From assembly GCA_015664885.1 (NCBI GenBank), contig DQPL01000122.1, positions 62,001 to 126,000 of the forward strand: 64,000 bases of DNA, written 5' to 3'. Position numbers and translations under genes: made by a program. Below are positions 1 through 9,331 of the stretch, in pieces; position 1 is the first letter of the stretch; the number at the start of each line of letters is the position of its first letter. The notes beneath the pieces were generated by a model. It saw only the letters and a program-made list of their open reading frames with translations, did not search any database and was not told the DNA's origin. Source of the stretch: Gemmatimonadota bacterium. Lineage in GTDB: Bacteria > Gemmatimonadota > Gemmatimonadetes > Longimicrobiales > Gaopeijiaceae.

Positions 1-78
1 CGTGTCCAGGGTCGCTCCGGGGGGGTCTCCTCCGCGAAGCCTCCCCTTTTGCTGTTGGGCTTTTGGAGGGTTGCGACT

Positions 79-240
79 GTGGACTCCCAGCCGGACCGCG
101 AGGCGATGGTCGTGGGTCGACGGTTTAGTGACCTGACCGACGGCGATTTGGAGACGGCGCTGGCAGAGAGTCGCGACCCCTCCGTCGTCGACCGCAGCAA
201 GGCGTTCTTCTCCGAGGTCAGAGAGCGCCTGCGCTCCTGA
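79..240 (+). CDS. Small hypothetical protein, about 53 residues
   Basis: I do not recognise this short reading frame. It could begin at GTG 79, with a GGAGGG stretch about 10 bases upstream, and an in-frame TTG lies at 49. The predicted protein is charged, with a probable amphipathic C-terminal helix (VVDRSKAFFSEVRERL), and has no signal peptide or membrane segment. It runs the same way as the downstream sigma-factor operon but is separated from it by nearly 200 bases in which I see no other gene. Its codon use looks ordinary for this genome. It could be a chance frame. Confidence 0.3.
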   Translation: MDSQPDREAMVVGRRFSDLTDGDLETALAESRDPSVVDRSKAFFSEVRERLRS

Positions 241-435
241 TTCGGCGCGATTGGCCTCTTCCTCCCTTGCCGATGGCCCTCGGAGGCACCTCCAGCAGGG
301 GCTCCCGTGTCTAACAATACAGACGGTGGCGGACTCCAGAGGGTGTGCGATCCGAACCCTCGGGTGCCCTGAGGCCGTTCCGCGCTGTAGGTTGTTTGCG
401 ACTGACGCGGTTCTTCAACAAGGCGCGACTCTGCG

Positions 436-1020
436 GTGTCTTTAAACCGATCCGACATACCGACTGACGGCGATCTGGTCCAGCGAGCCAAACGGGGTGA
501 TGAATTCGCCTTCGGGCAGCTCGTGGAGCGGTATCAAACGGCTTCCTATGCGGTTGCCCTATCCGTCACTGGTCGGCACGAGGACGCCGAGGACGCAGCT
601 CAGGAGTCCTTTCTGGTAGCGCTGCAACGGCTCGACGAGTGCAGGAGTCCGGAGCGGTTCGCGGGGTGGTTGATGACCATCGTGCGCAACCGGTCTCGCA
701 ACCTCGTGAGGCGAGAGTCATTGCGGCATACGGATCAGGTCCCTCCAGGGGCCCAATCGCTGGTGCCGCTGCCGGATCGGGTTGCTGAGACCTTGGAGTT
801 GCGAGAGATGCTGAGGGAAGGCCTGGCCGCGCTTCCCGAAGTACAACGACAGATCGTGTTGCTGCACGACTTGGAGGGTTGGAAACACCGCGAGATCGCG
901 GATCGGTTGGGGTTGCCGTCCGGTACGGTTCGGTCGCACCTCCATTTCGCGAGGAAAGCGTTGCGGGCGTCGCTTAGTGGGATGCCAGCGGGGCCTGACT
1001 TGCAGAGGCAAGTGTTATGA
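436..1020 (+). CDS. ECF-family RNA polymerase sigma factor
   Basis: A 194-residue sigma-70 family protein of the extracytoplasmic-function type. Region 2 spans about residues 18-90, with the typical helix containing EDAEDAAQESF that contacts core polymerase and the -10 element. Region 4 spans about 135-185, with a helix-turn-helix around REIADRLGLPSGTVRSHL that binds the -35 element. Region 3 is absent, as expected for ECF factors. The start is GTG 436. The gene overlaps the next one by ATGA, and that product is a membrane protein in the position usually held by an anti-sigma factor. The export genes that follow in the same direction are plausible members of its regulon, but this is inference. 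Confidence 0.9.
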   Translation: MSLNRSDIPTDGDLVQRAKRGDEFAFGQLVERYQTASYAVALSVTGRHEDAEDAAQESFLVALQRLDECRSPERFAGWLMTIVRNRSRNLVRRESLRHTDQVPPGAQSLVPLPDRVAETLELREMLREGLAALPEVQRQIVLLHDLEGWKHREIADRLGLPSGTVRSHLHFARKALRASLSGMPAGPDLQRQVL

Positions 1021-1427
1021 GGGAAAACGTGCATAATGGGTCGGATTACACCGAGGGGCTCAATCAGGAAGACGAGCTAGCTCAGGCTCTGGGTCTTCTC
1101 GATCCGGCGCAGCAGGATCCGAGCTACTGGGTCCGTTTCCGTTCGTGGGTTGTCAGCAACGCTGGCGCCGAGTTGGCGCGACGCCGGCTAGTTCGTGAGC
1201 TAACGGTGGCGGACGTGATGAGCTCTTGGGCGAGGGCTGTGGTCTCCACCGCCGCTCTAGTCGCTGCGCTTGCGGGCCTATTGCTGGTGCGTGGCGCAGG
1301 CCCTCCGGCTCTGCAGCTGGTCGGCGTCGAGGAACTTCTGGTCAGCGAGGTCGAGGGCGAGACGATTCCGACCTTGCTCGCCCCCGAAACCAACGGAACG
1401 GTCGCCTTTGCGGCGGAGATTTTCTAA
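1017..1427 (+). CDS. Single-pass membrane protein, probable anti-sigma partner
   Basis: A 136-residue protein translationally coupled to the ECF sigma gene (ATG inside its stop codon). About 70 polar N-terminal residues would be cytoplasmic, followed by one membrane segment at about 75-91 (VVSTAALVAALAGLLLV) and a short acidic periplasmic tail. This topology and position match a membrane-bound anti-sigma factor. I see no zinc-finger HxxxCxxC motif and no strong family signature, so the function rests on context. The stop overlaps the ATG of the next gene (TAATG). Confidence 0.65.
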   Translation: MRENVHNGSDYTEGLNQEDELAQALGLLDPAQQDPSYWVRFRSWVVSNAGAELARRRLVRELTVADVMSSWARAVVSTAALVAALAGLLLVRGAGPPALQLVGVEELLVSEVEGETIPTLLAPETNGTVAFAAEIF

Positions 1428-1819
1428 TGGAACATGGATTGCGTACCAGGCTCGTAACCGCCGTGATGCTCGTAGTGGTCTTCGCGTCAGGCGTGTTGCT
1501 GGGCGTCGCAGGCGACGGCAACTTGGTCGCCGCTGAAAGCCAGGGTAAAAAGCAGAGCATGTACGAACAAGTCGGACCGACGCCCGATCAGATGGTCTTC
1601 ATCGACTCGATTGTGAAGGACCATAGCGCCGGCATGCGGGCGCTGCACGATGAGTTTCGTAGAGCGTACTACCCGAGCTACCGGGAGCTCATCGAGCATA
1701 CGCGGGGTGCGATCAAGGAGGTCTTCTCGGAGGAGCAGGCTGCGGAGTACCAAGCGTTGCTCAATGACTTCGATCGGCGAAAGGCTGCCGAGCGAAAAGA
1801 GGCGGAAGACCGGGACTAG
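1427..1819 (+). CDS. Small periplasmic helical protein, Spy/CpxP-like layout
   Basis: A 130-residue protein starting at ATG 1427, which overlaps the preceding stop. A hydrophobic segment at residues 12-30 could be a signal anchor or signal peptide. The remainder is strongly helical and charged, with a run like RALHDEFRRAYYPSYRELIEHTR and a C-terminal Lys/Glu-rich helix. Small helical periplasmic proteins of the Spy/CpxP/CnrX type are often encoded with ECF sigma and anti-sigma genes and sense envelope stress or metals. The resemblance here is in length and architecture only. Its place between the anti-sigma-like gene and a TolC-like gene supports an envelope role. Confidence 0.5.
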   Translation: MEHGLRTRLVTAVMLVVVFASGVLLGVAGDGNLVAAESQGKKQSMYEQVGPTPDQMVFIDSIVKDHSAGMRALHDEFRRAYYPSYRELIEHTRGAIKEVFSEEQAAEYQALLNDFDRRKAAERKEAEDRD

Positions 1820-1823
1820 CTCC

Positions 1824-3119
1824 ATGACATCGATAAGCCGTACCGCGGCCTGCGTACTCACAGGCCTGGCGTTTTTGGCGCCCCACTTCGCCGCCGCGCA
1901 GCAGACGATCAGCCTCGACGAGGCCGTTCAGCGGGCCTTGGGTCGCAGCACACAGATGCTGCAGCAGGACCAAATGGTGGACAACGCAGCACTGGCTGAG
2001 CGCTCGGCGTGGGGCGCGTTCCTGCCCAATCTGAGCATGAGCACAAGCGGCTCTTTGCGCAGCGCCAACGTTCTCGACCCGAATACCGGGCAGATCGTGC
2101 CTAGCAGCTCGGACTCGTACTCGGCGGGAGTTTCGGGCCGCGTGGATATTTTTCGGGGCGGTAGCCGTTTCGTCGAGCTCGACCGAGCGGACGCGGACAT
2201 GCAGGCAGCCGTGGCACGTCGAGAGAGCCAGCGCTTCGCCGTCGTGCTCCAGACCAAGAACTTCTTCTTCGCTGCGCTGCGACAGGCCGACCTGCTCGAG
2301 GTAGCTCTGCGGCGCGTCGAACAGGCGCAACAGAACCTGGAAATCGTCAGGGCGCGTTCGCAGGTGGGTCGTGCCACCATCTCCGATTCCCTCAGGGCGC
2401 GCCTGGACGTTGTAAACGCCCGGCAGTCCGTGCTGCAAAACGAGAACGCGCTGCGCGCGGCTCGTTTCTCCCTCGGGCGGCAGGTCGGTGAGGCTGCGCC
2501 TGTGGTCCCGGCTCGCCCCTCTGACCTGGCGCCCTCGGAATTGCCGCTCAGTGAGGCGGAGATCATGCGCTTGGCCGAAGACGCGTCACCGACTGTAGTC
2601 GCTTCCGCATACGCGACGCGATCAGCCGCCGCTTCGGTGCGGTCGGCACGGACCGGCTATTTGCCGTCGCTATCGATGAACAGCGGGTATAACTGGAATA
2701 ATCAGGAACGTTCATTCGATGGTGGACGCACGAGCTGGAGCCTGGGCTTGAGCCTGTCCTACCCCATTTTCAACAACTTCCAGCGCGAATCATCTCTTGA
2801 TCGGGCGCAGTTCTCCCAGAGGGTCGCGCGGCTGCAAGAGGACGACTCTCGACTCGCCGCCCGACAGGAAGCGGACGCGGCATTGTACAATCTGCGCACC
2901 GCTGAGCGGGCCATCGAGATTGCTCAGGAGGCGGAGCTCGTAGCAGGGGAGGACCTCAGAGTGGTCCGCGAACGGTATTCCGTAGGCGTAGCGACCATCC
3001 TCGACGTTTTGATTAGCCAGAATGCGGCCGATCAGGCCAGCGTCGACGTCGTCACGTCACGATATGACTATGTGCTGGCTCGGGCTGAGCTCGAGTCGAT
3101 TCTGGGGAGGGTGTTGTGA
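1824..3119 (+). CDS. TolC-family outer membrane efflux protein
   Basis: A 431-residue protein whose start at ATG 1824 is chosen because a signal peptide follows at once (hydrophobic core, then AAAQQ near residue 25). The mature protein shows the internal repeat of TolC-type channels: [14 protein letters not shown] near the start and a second long helical repeat beginning around residue 230 ([15 protein letters not shown]), plus Gln/Arg/Ala-rich coiled helices that build the periplasmic tunnel. It forms the outer-membrane exit duct for a tripartite pump. Its GTG neighbour overlaps the stop codon, and the following three genes encode the ATPase, adaptor and permease of such a pump, so the four very probably work as one complex. 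Confidence 0.88.
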   Translation: MTSISRTAACVLTGLAFLAPHFAAAQQTISLDEAVQRALGRSTQMLQQDQMVDNAALAERSAWGAFLPNLSMSTSGSLRSANVLDPNTGQIVPSSSDSYSAGVSGRVDIFRGGSRFVELDRADADMQAAVARRESQRFAVVLQTKNFFFAALRQADLLEVALRRVEQAQQNLEIVRARSQVGRATISDSLRARLDVVNARQSVLQNENALRAARFSLGRQVGEAAPVVPARPSDLAPSELPLSEAEIMRLAEDASPTVVASAYATRSAAASVRSARTGYLPSLSMNSGYNWNNQERSFDGGRTSWSLGLSLSYPIFNNFQRESSLDRAQFSQRVARLQEDDSRLAARQEADAALYNLRTAERAIEIAQEAELVAGEDLRVVRERYSVGVATILDVLISQNAADQASVDVVTSRYDYVLARAELESILGRVL

Positions 3120-3823
3120 GCGATTTGATCATCAAGACCGAGGGCCTGGTGAAGCACTACGTGCTCGGCTCGGAGACGGTGCGTGCAGTGCGCGGCGTGG
3201 ACCTCGAGATTCATGAGGGAGAGTTCGTGTCTGTCATGGGGCCGTCGGGCAGCGGCAAGTCCACGTTCATGAACATGATCGGGTGTCTGGATACGCCCAC
3301 CGAGGGCAAGTATTGGTTGAGCGGCCAACTCGTCAGTGAGCTGTCAGACGACCAGCTCGCGCGCGTGCGAAATCAACGGATTGGCTTTGTCTTCCAGACC
3401 TTCAATTTGCTGCCGCGCGCCACTGCGCTGCACAACGTCGAGTTGCCGCTGATCTACGCAGGTATGAGGGGCAAGGAGCGCAAGGAGCGCGCCGCCGAAA
3501 AGCTGGAGTTGGTCGGGCTGGCCGATCGCATGGCTCACAAGCCACCCGAGTTGTCCGGTGGCCAGCGGCAGCGGGTGGCCGTCGCGCGCGCGCTCGTGAA
3601 CGAGCCAGACCTTCTGCTGGCGGACGAGCCGACGGGGAACCTGGACTCGGTGACGAGCTCGGCGATCATGCGTCAGCTGGCCGAGCTCAACGAGCAGGGT
3701 CAGACGATCGTTCTGGTGACCCACGAGCACGACATCGCCGAGTACTCCAAGCGACAGGTGCACCTGAAGGACGGGCTCATCGAGCAGGACTTCTTCACCG
3801 AAGCGGCGGGAGCGACGACATGA
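3116..3823 (+). CDS. ABC transporter ATPase, MacB/LolD type
   Basis: A 235-residue nucleotide-binding subunit. Walker A is GPSGSGKST at about 42-50, the signature is [15 protein letters not shown] near 147, Walker B with catalytic Glu is [12 protein letters not shown] near 165, and the switch His is in LVTHEHD. The GNLD after Walker B and the pairing with a separate single permease are typical of the MacB/LolD/FtsE group, whose members drive mechanotransmission rather than classical import. GTG 3116 overlaps the TolC-like stop (GTGA), and its own stop overlaps the adaptor start. It would energise the permease encoded at 5369. Confidence 0.93.
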   Translation: MSDLIIKTEGLVKHYVLGSETVRAVRGVDLEIHEGEFVSVMGPSGSGKSTFMNMIGCLDTPTEGKYWLSGQLVSELSDDQLARVRNQRIGFVFQTFNLLPRATALHNVELPLIYAGMRGKERKERAAEKLELVGLADRMAHKPPELSGGQRQRVAVARALVNEPDLLLADEPTGNLDSVTSSAIMRQLAELNEQGQTIVLVTHEHDIAEYSKRQVHLKDGLIEQDFFTEAAGATT

Positions 3824-5358
3824 CTAAGCTGATCGGGCGGTTCGCGTTTCTCGCGTTGTTCGTGGTATCGGTCTCCGCCTGCGAGAGCGGAGAGGCGGCC
3901 GAAGCGGCCTCGAGCGTCGAAACCGTCGAGGTGGTGCGGGGCAATCTCCTGATCAGCGCGGAGGCCACCGGGACGGTGGAGCCGATCCGCGAGGTCGAGG
4001 TCAAGTCGAAGGCGTCCGGAGAGATTCTCAGGCTGCACGCCGACATTGGTGACGAGGTAAGGCCTGGGCAGATACTCGCGGACATCGACCCTCGGGACGT
4101 GCAGAACCGTTTCGATCAGACCGAGGCGGACCTCGAAGTGGCGCAAGTTCGGCTCGAGATCGCCGAATCCCAGATCGAGCGATCGACGCTCTTGCTCGAG
4201 CGGGAAGTCATCACGGCTCAAGAGCACGAAGGGGCTCGGGTCGAGTACGCCAATTCGAGGGCCAACTTGGTGAAGGCTCGTACGAACCACGAGCTCGCGG
4301 TGCTCCAGCTCGAGGACGTGCGCATCACCGCGCCGATGTCCGGCACGATCATCCAGAAGAACGTCGAAGAGGGCATGGTCATTCAGTCGGCGTCCGGCAA
4401 CGTGTCCGGTGGCACCACGCTCTTCCTGATGGCGAACCTTGGCGAAATGCAGGTTCGCACGCTCGTCGACGAAACGGACATGGGCCAGCTGGAACCCGGA
4501 ATGGTCGCCAACGTGACGGTCGAAGCGTTTCCCGACCGAACTTTTCGCGGGGAGGTCCAGAAGATCGAGCCGCAGGCGACTGTTGAGCAGAACGTGACGA
4601 TGTTCGCGGTCATCGTGAGCATCGACAATAGCGGACGGCTCTTGAAGCCGGGCATGAACGCTGAAGTCGAAGTGATGGTGGACGAGGCCGTGAACGTTCT
4701 CGTCGTGCCCAACAACGCGATCGTGAAGACGACCGATGTGGGTCCGGCGGCGATGGCGCTCGGTCTCGACGTGGAAAACATGGATCTGACCGCGTTCATG
4801 CGCGCCGGCGGGGGTGGCTTCAATCGAGGCCGTGAGGGAGGTCCGGGAGCCGGCCGCGGCGGCGACGGTGCCCAGCACGGCGGCGGCGAGCGTGGTCAGC
4901 GGGGAGGTGGCGACGGACAGAGCGCGCGTGGCGGGCAGCGCGGAGGCGGTCCAGGCGGGGCTGCCGCCGCTCAGATGCAAGCGCTTCAAGCTCAGCTCGA
5001 GGCAGGTGAGATCACCCAGGATGAGATGCGCGCACGCATGCAGAGCGCGATGGCGGGTTTCGCTGGCTTCGGTGGAGAAGGTGGACCGCCGCGCCGGTCC
5101 CGGGCCGCAGTCGTATTCGTAATGGGTGCCGACTCGGTGCCGACGCCGCGACAAGTGCAGATCGGACTGAACGACTGGGACCGCACGCAGATCGTGAGCG
5201 GTGTCGAGGAAGGCGAGGTGTTAGTCGTTGTTGGTGCCGCACAGCTCATGGCCCAGCAGCAGGCGTTCCTCGACCAGATGCGGGAGCGCATGGGTGGGGG
5301 TAACCCCTTTGGTGGCGGCACGCGGGGCGGGATGGGTGGCGGACGTGGTCGCAGGTAA
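3820..5358 (+). CDS. Periplasmic adaptor (MacA/HlyD-type) lipoprotein with Gly-rich insertion
   Basis: A 512-residue membrane-fusion protein. A lipobox (VSVSAC, Cys 21) suggests a lipoprotein anchor. Then come the barrel/lipoyl halves ([19 protein letters not shown] and [17 protein letters not shown]) flanking a coiled-coil hairpin at about 95-165, and the beta-barrel domain ([17 protein letters not shown]). Adaptors of this family bridge the inner-membrane permease and the TolC duct. Unusual is a low-complexity segment at about 328-384 made almost entirely of Gly, Arg, Gln and Ala, interrupting the region before the membrane-proximal domain, and a second Gly/Arg tail at the C terminus. ATG 3820 overlaps the ATPase stop. 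Confidence 0.9.
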   Translation: MTKLIGRFAFLALFVVSVSACESGEAAEAASSVETVEVVRGNLLISAEATGTVEPIREVEVKSKASGEILRLHADIGDEVRPGQILADIDPRDVQNRFDQTEADLEVAQVRLEIAESQIERSTLLLEREVITAQEHEGARVEYANSRANLVKARTNHELAVLQLEDVRITAPMSGTIIQKNVEEGMVIQSASGNVSGGTTLFLMANLGEMQVRTLVDETDMGQLEPGMVANVTVEAFPDRTFRGEVQKIEPQATVEQNVTMFAVIVSIDNSGRLLKPGMNAEVEVMVDEAVNVLVVPNNAIVKTTDVGPAAMALGLDVENMDLTAFMRAGGGGFNRGREGGPGAGRGGDGAQHGGGERGQRGGGDGQSARGGQRGGGPGGAAAAQMQALQAQLEAGEITQDEMRARMQSAMAGFAGFGGEGGPPRRSRAAVVFVMGADSVPTPRQVQIGLNDWDRTQIVSGVEEGEVLVVVGAAQLMAQQQAFLDQMRERMGGGNPFGGGTRGGMGGGRGRR

Positions 5359-5368
5359 CGGCTGACTC

Positions 5369-6583
5369 ATGCTCGTCTTCGAGATCATCGCGGTTGCGAT
5401 GGGCGCGATCCGCGCCAACGCCCTGCGTTCGGTGCTGACGACCCTCGGCATCGTCATCGGTGTCGGCGCGGTGATCACGATGGTTGCTCTCGGAGAGGGA
5501 GCGCAGCAGCGTGTGCAGCAGCAGATCGAGACCATGGGCACCACGGTTCTCACGATCCGTCCAGGCCAGCAGTTCTGGGGAGGCGTGTCCCGCGGGGAAA
5601 CGCAGATGAGGATCGAGGATGCCGAGGCGCTCAGGAGCGAGACACTCGGACTTCTGAAGGTCTCGCCTGAGCTGCAATCGCGGATGCAGGTCGCCTACCT
5701 TCGCTGGAACTCCAGCAACACGTTGATGGGCGTATGGCCGGAATACTTCGAGATCTACAACCACGAGGTAGTCGCCGGGCGTTTTTTCACGGAGGGTGAA
5801 TTGCGCGGGCGCCGACGCGTCGCGGTGCTTGGGCACAACCTGCCAGAGAGTCTCGGCGAGATCCCTCCCGAGTTGCTCATCGGCCAGACGATTCAACTTC
5901 GCGGCATCCCGTTCGAGGTCGTTGGTGTGCTCGCCGAGAAGGGCGACGCTGCATGGGTCCGGCCGGACGATCAGGTCTTCATACCGCAGTCCACTGCCCA
6001 GTACAGGGTGATGGGGGGCCGCGACCGGCTGAACGCGATCTACGCATCGACCGAGAGCACCGAGGAGCTCGACAGGGCGTACGGCGAGATCGATCGAATC
6101 ATGCGTCGAGAGCACCGCATTCGCCCTGGTGAGGAAGCGGATTTCAACATCCGCAACTCCGCCGACCTGCTCGAGACCTTCAACGAAACCAACGAGACGT
6201 TCACGCTTCTCCTTGCCGGCATCGCCGGCGTGAGTTTGCTCGTGGGCGGCATCGGCATCATGAACATCATGCTGGTGTCCGTGACCGAGCGGACCCGGGA
6301 GATCGGCGTGCGCAAGGCGCTGGGCGCCACTCGTCGCGCGATCATGATCCAGTTCCTCGTCGAGGCGCTCTTCTTGTGTGTTCTAGGCGGCCTGCTGGGG
6401 GTGGTCGTCGGCTACGGAGCTGCGGAGTTGATGACGAGGGTCGCCGAGTGGGAAACCGTCGTAGCGCCTCAGGCGGTGGCAGTCGCGCTGGCCTTCAGCG
6501 CCGGCATCGGACTCTTCTTCGGCATCTGGCCCGCGCGCAGGGCATCCATGCTCGACCCGATCGACGCGCTCAGGTACGAGTAG
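5369..6583 (+). CDS. ABC transporter permease, MacB-like
   Basis: A 404-residue permease with the MacB/FtsX topology: one N-terminal membrane segment (about 20-45), a large periplasmic domain of the MacB-PCD type (about 50-270), and three C-terminal membrane segments from about 275. The highly conserved motif GIGIMNIMLVSVTERTREIG and the following RKALGA, which couple the permease to its ATPase, are both present. It starts 10 bases after the adaptor gene and completes a MacAB-TolC-like set. The substrate cannot be read from the sequence; relatives export macrolides, peptides or lipoproteins. Confidence 0.92.
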   Translation: MLVFEIIAVAMGAIRANALRSVLTTLGIVIGVGAVITMVALGEGAQQRVQQQIETMGTTVLTIRPGQQFWGGVSRGETQMRIEDAEALRSETLGLLKVSPELQSRMQVAYLRWNSSNTLMGVWPEYFEIYNHEVVAGRFFTEGELRGRRRVAVLGHNLPESLGEIPPELLIGQTIQLRGIPFEVVGVLAEKGDAAWVRPDDQVFIPQSTAQYRVMGGRDRLNAIYASTESTEELDRAYGEIDRIMRREHRIRPGEEADFNIRNSADLLETFNETNETFTLLLAGIAGVSLLVGGIGIMNIMLVSVTERTREIGVRKALGATRRAIMIQFLVEALFLCVLGGLLGVVVGYGAAELMTRVAEWETVVAPQAVAVALAFSAGIGLFFGIWPARRASMLDPIDALRYE

Positions 6584-6604
6584 AGCTGCTCGGCTCTCCG
6601 CCTG

Positions 6605-7954
6605 CTATCTCCGTAGCAGAACCGTACTCGTCATCCCCTTGCGCACCAGCGCAAGTGAGATCGTTGCGTCGGCCCGGGCCAGTGCCAGGCGCAGACCCTG
6701 CACCGACCGCACGGCAACGCCATCGATCTGGGTGATGACATCGCCCGGCTCGATCCCGGCGGCGGCGGCAGGGGTCTTGTCGGGCACGTCGACCACTAGC
6801 ACGCCCCCTTCGACCCCCTCGAAATATGTCGCCAACTCTGCCCGCAGATCGATCAATTCTGCCCCTATCGCTCGGTTCTGACCGATCAGATAAGGCGTCA
6901 GGGGTCGGAACTCGCCTCTTTGCCCCCTTTCGACTTCTCTCTCCCGCTCACCATCAAACTCCCGGACCCTTCTCGGGGAGACGAGCACGTTGTAACGGTT
7001 TCCCGCGTTGGAGAGCGTCGCCTCTTGCATCGACTGCTGCACTCGCAAAGAACGCTGAGAGAGGTCCTCCATTACTGCGCGGAGTTGCACGAGCTGCCGG
7101 TCGTTTTCGTTGCCGCGCAGCGTGCCGGAAATGCGCATCAAGTCACGGACCCGCTCCCCCTCACGTGCGGACACCTCACGCAACATGCCGTTCAACTCGT
7201 CCATCGCGCGCTGCAACGAGTCGTGCTTCTCGCCGGGAAAAATGAAGAACGGGAACGGTGCTCGCGCTTCCTGGGCCGCCCATCTCCGTACTGATTCGTC
7301 GGCCTCCGGGAAGGGCCCCCGGACGTCCGGCCACGCGGATTCGGCCACGCGACCTACGGTGACTTCACGCGTCAAGATGCGGGCGATCAACGGATCCGGG
7401 GGTACGACCGTCACGTCAGGGGCGTCGATGGTCAACTCAGGGAGCGCGACGTTACGGCCCTGGGCCTGCACGAGTCGGACGCGGATCGAGCTCATCGCTC
7501 GTAGCGCGGTCTCGACCATGGAGTCTGACTGGACGCGAAACCTGTACACGGGTGTAGGCAGGGATGCGGCGCGATCCGCCGCCGTCAGATCGACCTGGTG
7601 CCGTTGTCCATTTCTCATGTACACGATCTGCACGGGGTCACCGGCATCCAGGTGTAGCCGATCGTTGACGTTTTGAAACCCTCTCACGTCGTCGATGTCG
7701 TTGATGCGGAGAATGAAATCGCCGGCGCGCAGACCGGCAGCGCGTGCCGGCCCGGAATCGTTCAGGCCCGTGACCACCAACACGACCCTTCTCGCGCCAT
7801 CGCGAGAGGTCTGGTTTCTGACTTCGAATTGAATGCCGATCCATCCCGTTGGGGCTCCCGCGACCTGCGGGGCGACAAATTGCGCCAGCACAGACACTGG
7901 CATCAGGATCAGCGCTCCGACGGCCGCAAGGCGGTACAGCGTTCGCATGAGCAT
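6605..7954 (-). CDS. Periplasmic protein with two PDZ domains
   Basis: A 449-residue secreted protein with an N-terminal signal peptide ending near VLAQF (residue 25). The first PDZ domain (about 37-130) contains ARAAGLRAGDFILRIND. The second is C-terminal (about 365-449) and contains AAAAGIEPGDVITQIDG. Between them lie about 200 residues of helical sequence with no catalytic triad that I can find, so this is not an HtrA-type protease but probably a PDZ scaffold or sensor. It is the last gene of a minus-strand set with an ECF sigma and a zinc-finger anti-sigma factor, and its start overlaps the anti-sigma stop. A role in detecting misfolded envelope proteins is inference from that arrangement. 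Confidence 0.75.
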   Translation of the reverse strand: MLMRTLYRLAAVGALILMPVSVLAQFVAPQVAGAPTGWIGIQFEVRNQTSRDGARRVVLVVTGLNDSGPARAAGLRAGDFILRINDIDDVRGFQNVNDRLHLDAGDPVQIVYMRNGQRHQVDLTAADRAASLPTPVYRFRVQSDSMVETALRAMSSIRVRLVQAQGRNVALPELTIDAPDVTVVPPDPLIARILTREVTVGRVAESAWPDVRGPFPEADESVRRWAAQEARAPFPFFIFPGEKHDSLQRAMDELNGMLREVSAREGERVRDLMRISGTLRGNENDRQLVQLRAVMEDLSQRSLRVQQSMQEATLSNAGNRYNVLVSPRRVREFDGEREREVERGQRGEFRPLTPYLIGQNRAIGAELIDLRAELATYFEGVEGGVLVVDVPDKTPAAAAGIEPGDVITQIDGVAVRSVQGLRLALARADATISLALVRKGMTSTVLLRR

Positions 7955-8628
7955 CAGTACCAGTTGCTCCGGCTCGCCACCAACTGCGCCGTCGCCTCTC
8001 GCTCACCGAGCACCGACACTAGGAACCCGTTCAGGTATGGATCACCTGGAGCCTGCCGCACCGCTGCCTGACTGACCGTGGCCAAGTACTCGAGCGCCGC
8101 CATCCGGCTCATCGGATCGCTCCCGGCCTCAACGCCGGACTCCGAGATCAGAAGTTGCTGATAGCGCGTGATTGCCGCGACGTAGTTCTGTTCGGCCACC
8201 CGCACCGCGGTCGCTGCCGCCTCGACGCTGGTCGAAGTCGCGAACGTAGCCGCACTGGACGGCATCGCGAGATCGCCCAGCGACTCCGGCGCCTCCGGCG
8301 AGGTGAGCAGAGCTCCTGCACCGGCTCCCGAGAGGAAGAGCACTGCTGCGGCTGCGGCTCGCATCCACCCCGGCGTCTGAGCGAGGCCAATGCGGCGGAA
8401 CCGTCCAGGGTCGTTCATCAGCCCTTCGGAGCGCAAGCGCGCCTCGAGCCCATGCCAATCCCCCTGCGGAGCCCTGATCTCCGGCAGCGAACGCAGCGCA
8501 TCCGTCTGACTGCGAATCGCCTCCAATTCTGCCGAGCACGCTTCGCACTCGGCGATGTGGGCCGCTTCCTCGGGCTGGGGAGTCTGATCAACCAGCCGCG
8601 CCAGAATCTCAGTGTTTAGATGCTCCAT
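7954..8628 (-). CDS. Zinc-finger anti-sigma factor, membrane-bound
   Basis: A 224-residue protein with the anti-sigma zinc motif AHIAECEACSAEL near residues 23-34 (His, Cys, Cys spaced HxxxCxxC), which normally sits against sigma regions 2 and 4. One membrane segment follows at about 93-112. The periplasmic half is Ala-rich and helical. It overlaps the sigma gene by 13 bases and the PDZ gene at its other end, indicating translational coupling. It should hold the sigma factor inactive until an envelope signal releases it. The signal is not evident. Confidence 0.85.
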   Translation of the reverse strand: MEHLNTEILARLVDQTPQPEEAAHIAECEACSAELEAIRSQTDALRSLPEIRAPQGDWHGLEARLRSEGLMNDPGRFRRIGLAQTPGWMRAAAAAVLFLSGAGAGALLTSPEAPESLGDLAMPSSAATFATSTSVEAAATAVRVAEQNYVAAITRYQQLLISESGVEAGSDPMSRMAALEYLATVSQAAVRQAPGDPYLNGFLVSVLGEREATAQLVASRSNWY

Positions 8629-9197
8629 GCTTCTGCTCCACTTTCCTGCGCTGCGCCGTCCAAGGCCGTGAGCATGTCTCGCATCTTCGCTCGCGCCTTG
8701 AATAGCTGTGACTTCGATGTGCCGGATGTTACGCCCAGCGTGTCTCCGATCTCCTCATGTGTATAGCCCTCCACATCGTGGAGGATCAGCACGCGTCTCA
8801 TGCCATACGGGAGCTCGTCCAGAGCTCGCTCGAGCCGCTGTTGCAACAATGCGTCTCCTCCGCGAGGCGCGACCGGCACTTGTTCGGGTACCGGTCCTTC
8901 CCGCTTCTTTCTGGTCTCCGACTTCCGGAGTGCCTGCAGCGCCGCGTTTACCGCGATGCGGTGCAGCCACGTCGAGAAGCGCGCGTCGCCTCTGAACGTA
9001 GGTAGCGCCCGGATCGCTCGGATCCAGGCCTCCTGCGCATAGTCCTGAGCCAGATCGTCGTCGCCGGCGATTCGGCGCACCACGGCGTAGACCCTTGGTG
9101 AATACCGGTCGTATAGCTGCCGGATCGCTCGGGCGTCGCCATCGGCGGCCAACCGGATCAGCTGACTCTCAGAAGGTCCCGTCGAGATCTCTTTCAT
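8616..9197 (-). CDS. ECF-family RNA polymerase sigma factor (second)
   Basis: A 193-residue ECF sigma factor. Region 2 covers about 25-95 (LAQDYAQEAWIRAIRALP, then FSTWLHRIAVNAAL), and region 4 about 125-175 (LILHDVEGYTHEEIGDTLGV and SKSQLFKARAKM). It is closest in style to the RpoE/SigW group. It leads a three-gene minus-strand operon with a zinc-finger anti-sigma factor and a PDZ protein. The 134-base gap to the divergent protease gene must contain its promoter, but I could not pick out a convincing GGAAC/CGT pair there. Confidence 0.9.
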   Translation of the reverse strand: MKEISTGPSESQLIRLAADGDARAIRQLYDRYSPRVYAVVRRIAGDDDLAQDYAQEAWIRAIRALPTFRGDARFSTWLHRIAVNAALQALRKSETRKKREGPVPEQVPVAPRGGDALLQQRLERALDELPYGMRRVLILHDVEGYTHEEIGDTLGVTSGTSKSQLFKARAKMRDMLTALDGAAQESGAEAWSI

Positions 9198-9331
9198 TCC
9201 TGTCCTTCGATGCGCCGTCCCCCGTGCAGGGTTGCATCTACGACTGTCGATCTAATAGGCGCCACGGTGGACGTTCGTTACTTGAACGATGCCGCTGGCG
9301 CGCCTGAGGTTCAATGGCCTAGTGTCAAACA

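Noticed and set aside
354-379. ECF-type promoter (GAAC ... CGTT) before the first sigma operon
   Set aside because: The spacing is 18 bases rather than 16-17 and the -35 lacks the first G; too weak to annotate.
3700-5154. Long minus-strand open frame of 484 codons antisense to the adaptor gene
   Set aside because: It is the mirror of a high-GC coding frame; the plus strand carries a recognised adaptor and the antisense product has no motif. The same applies to long antisense frames at 40139-42184 and 23284-24537.
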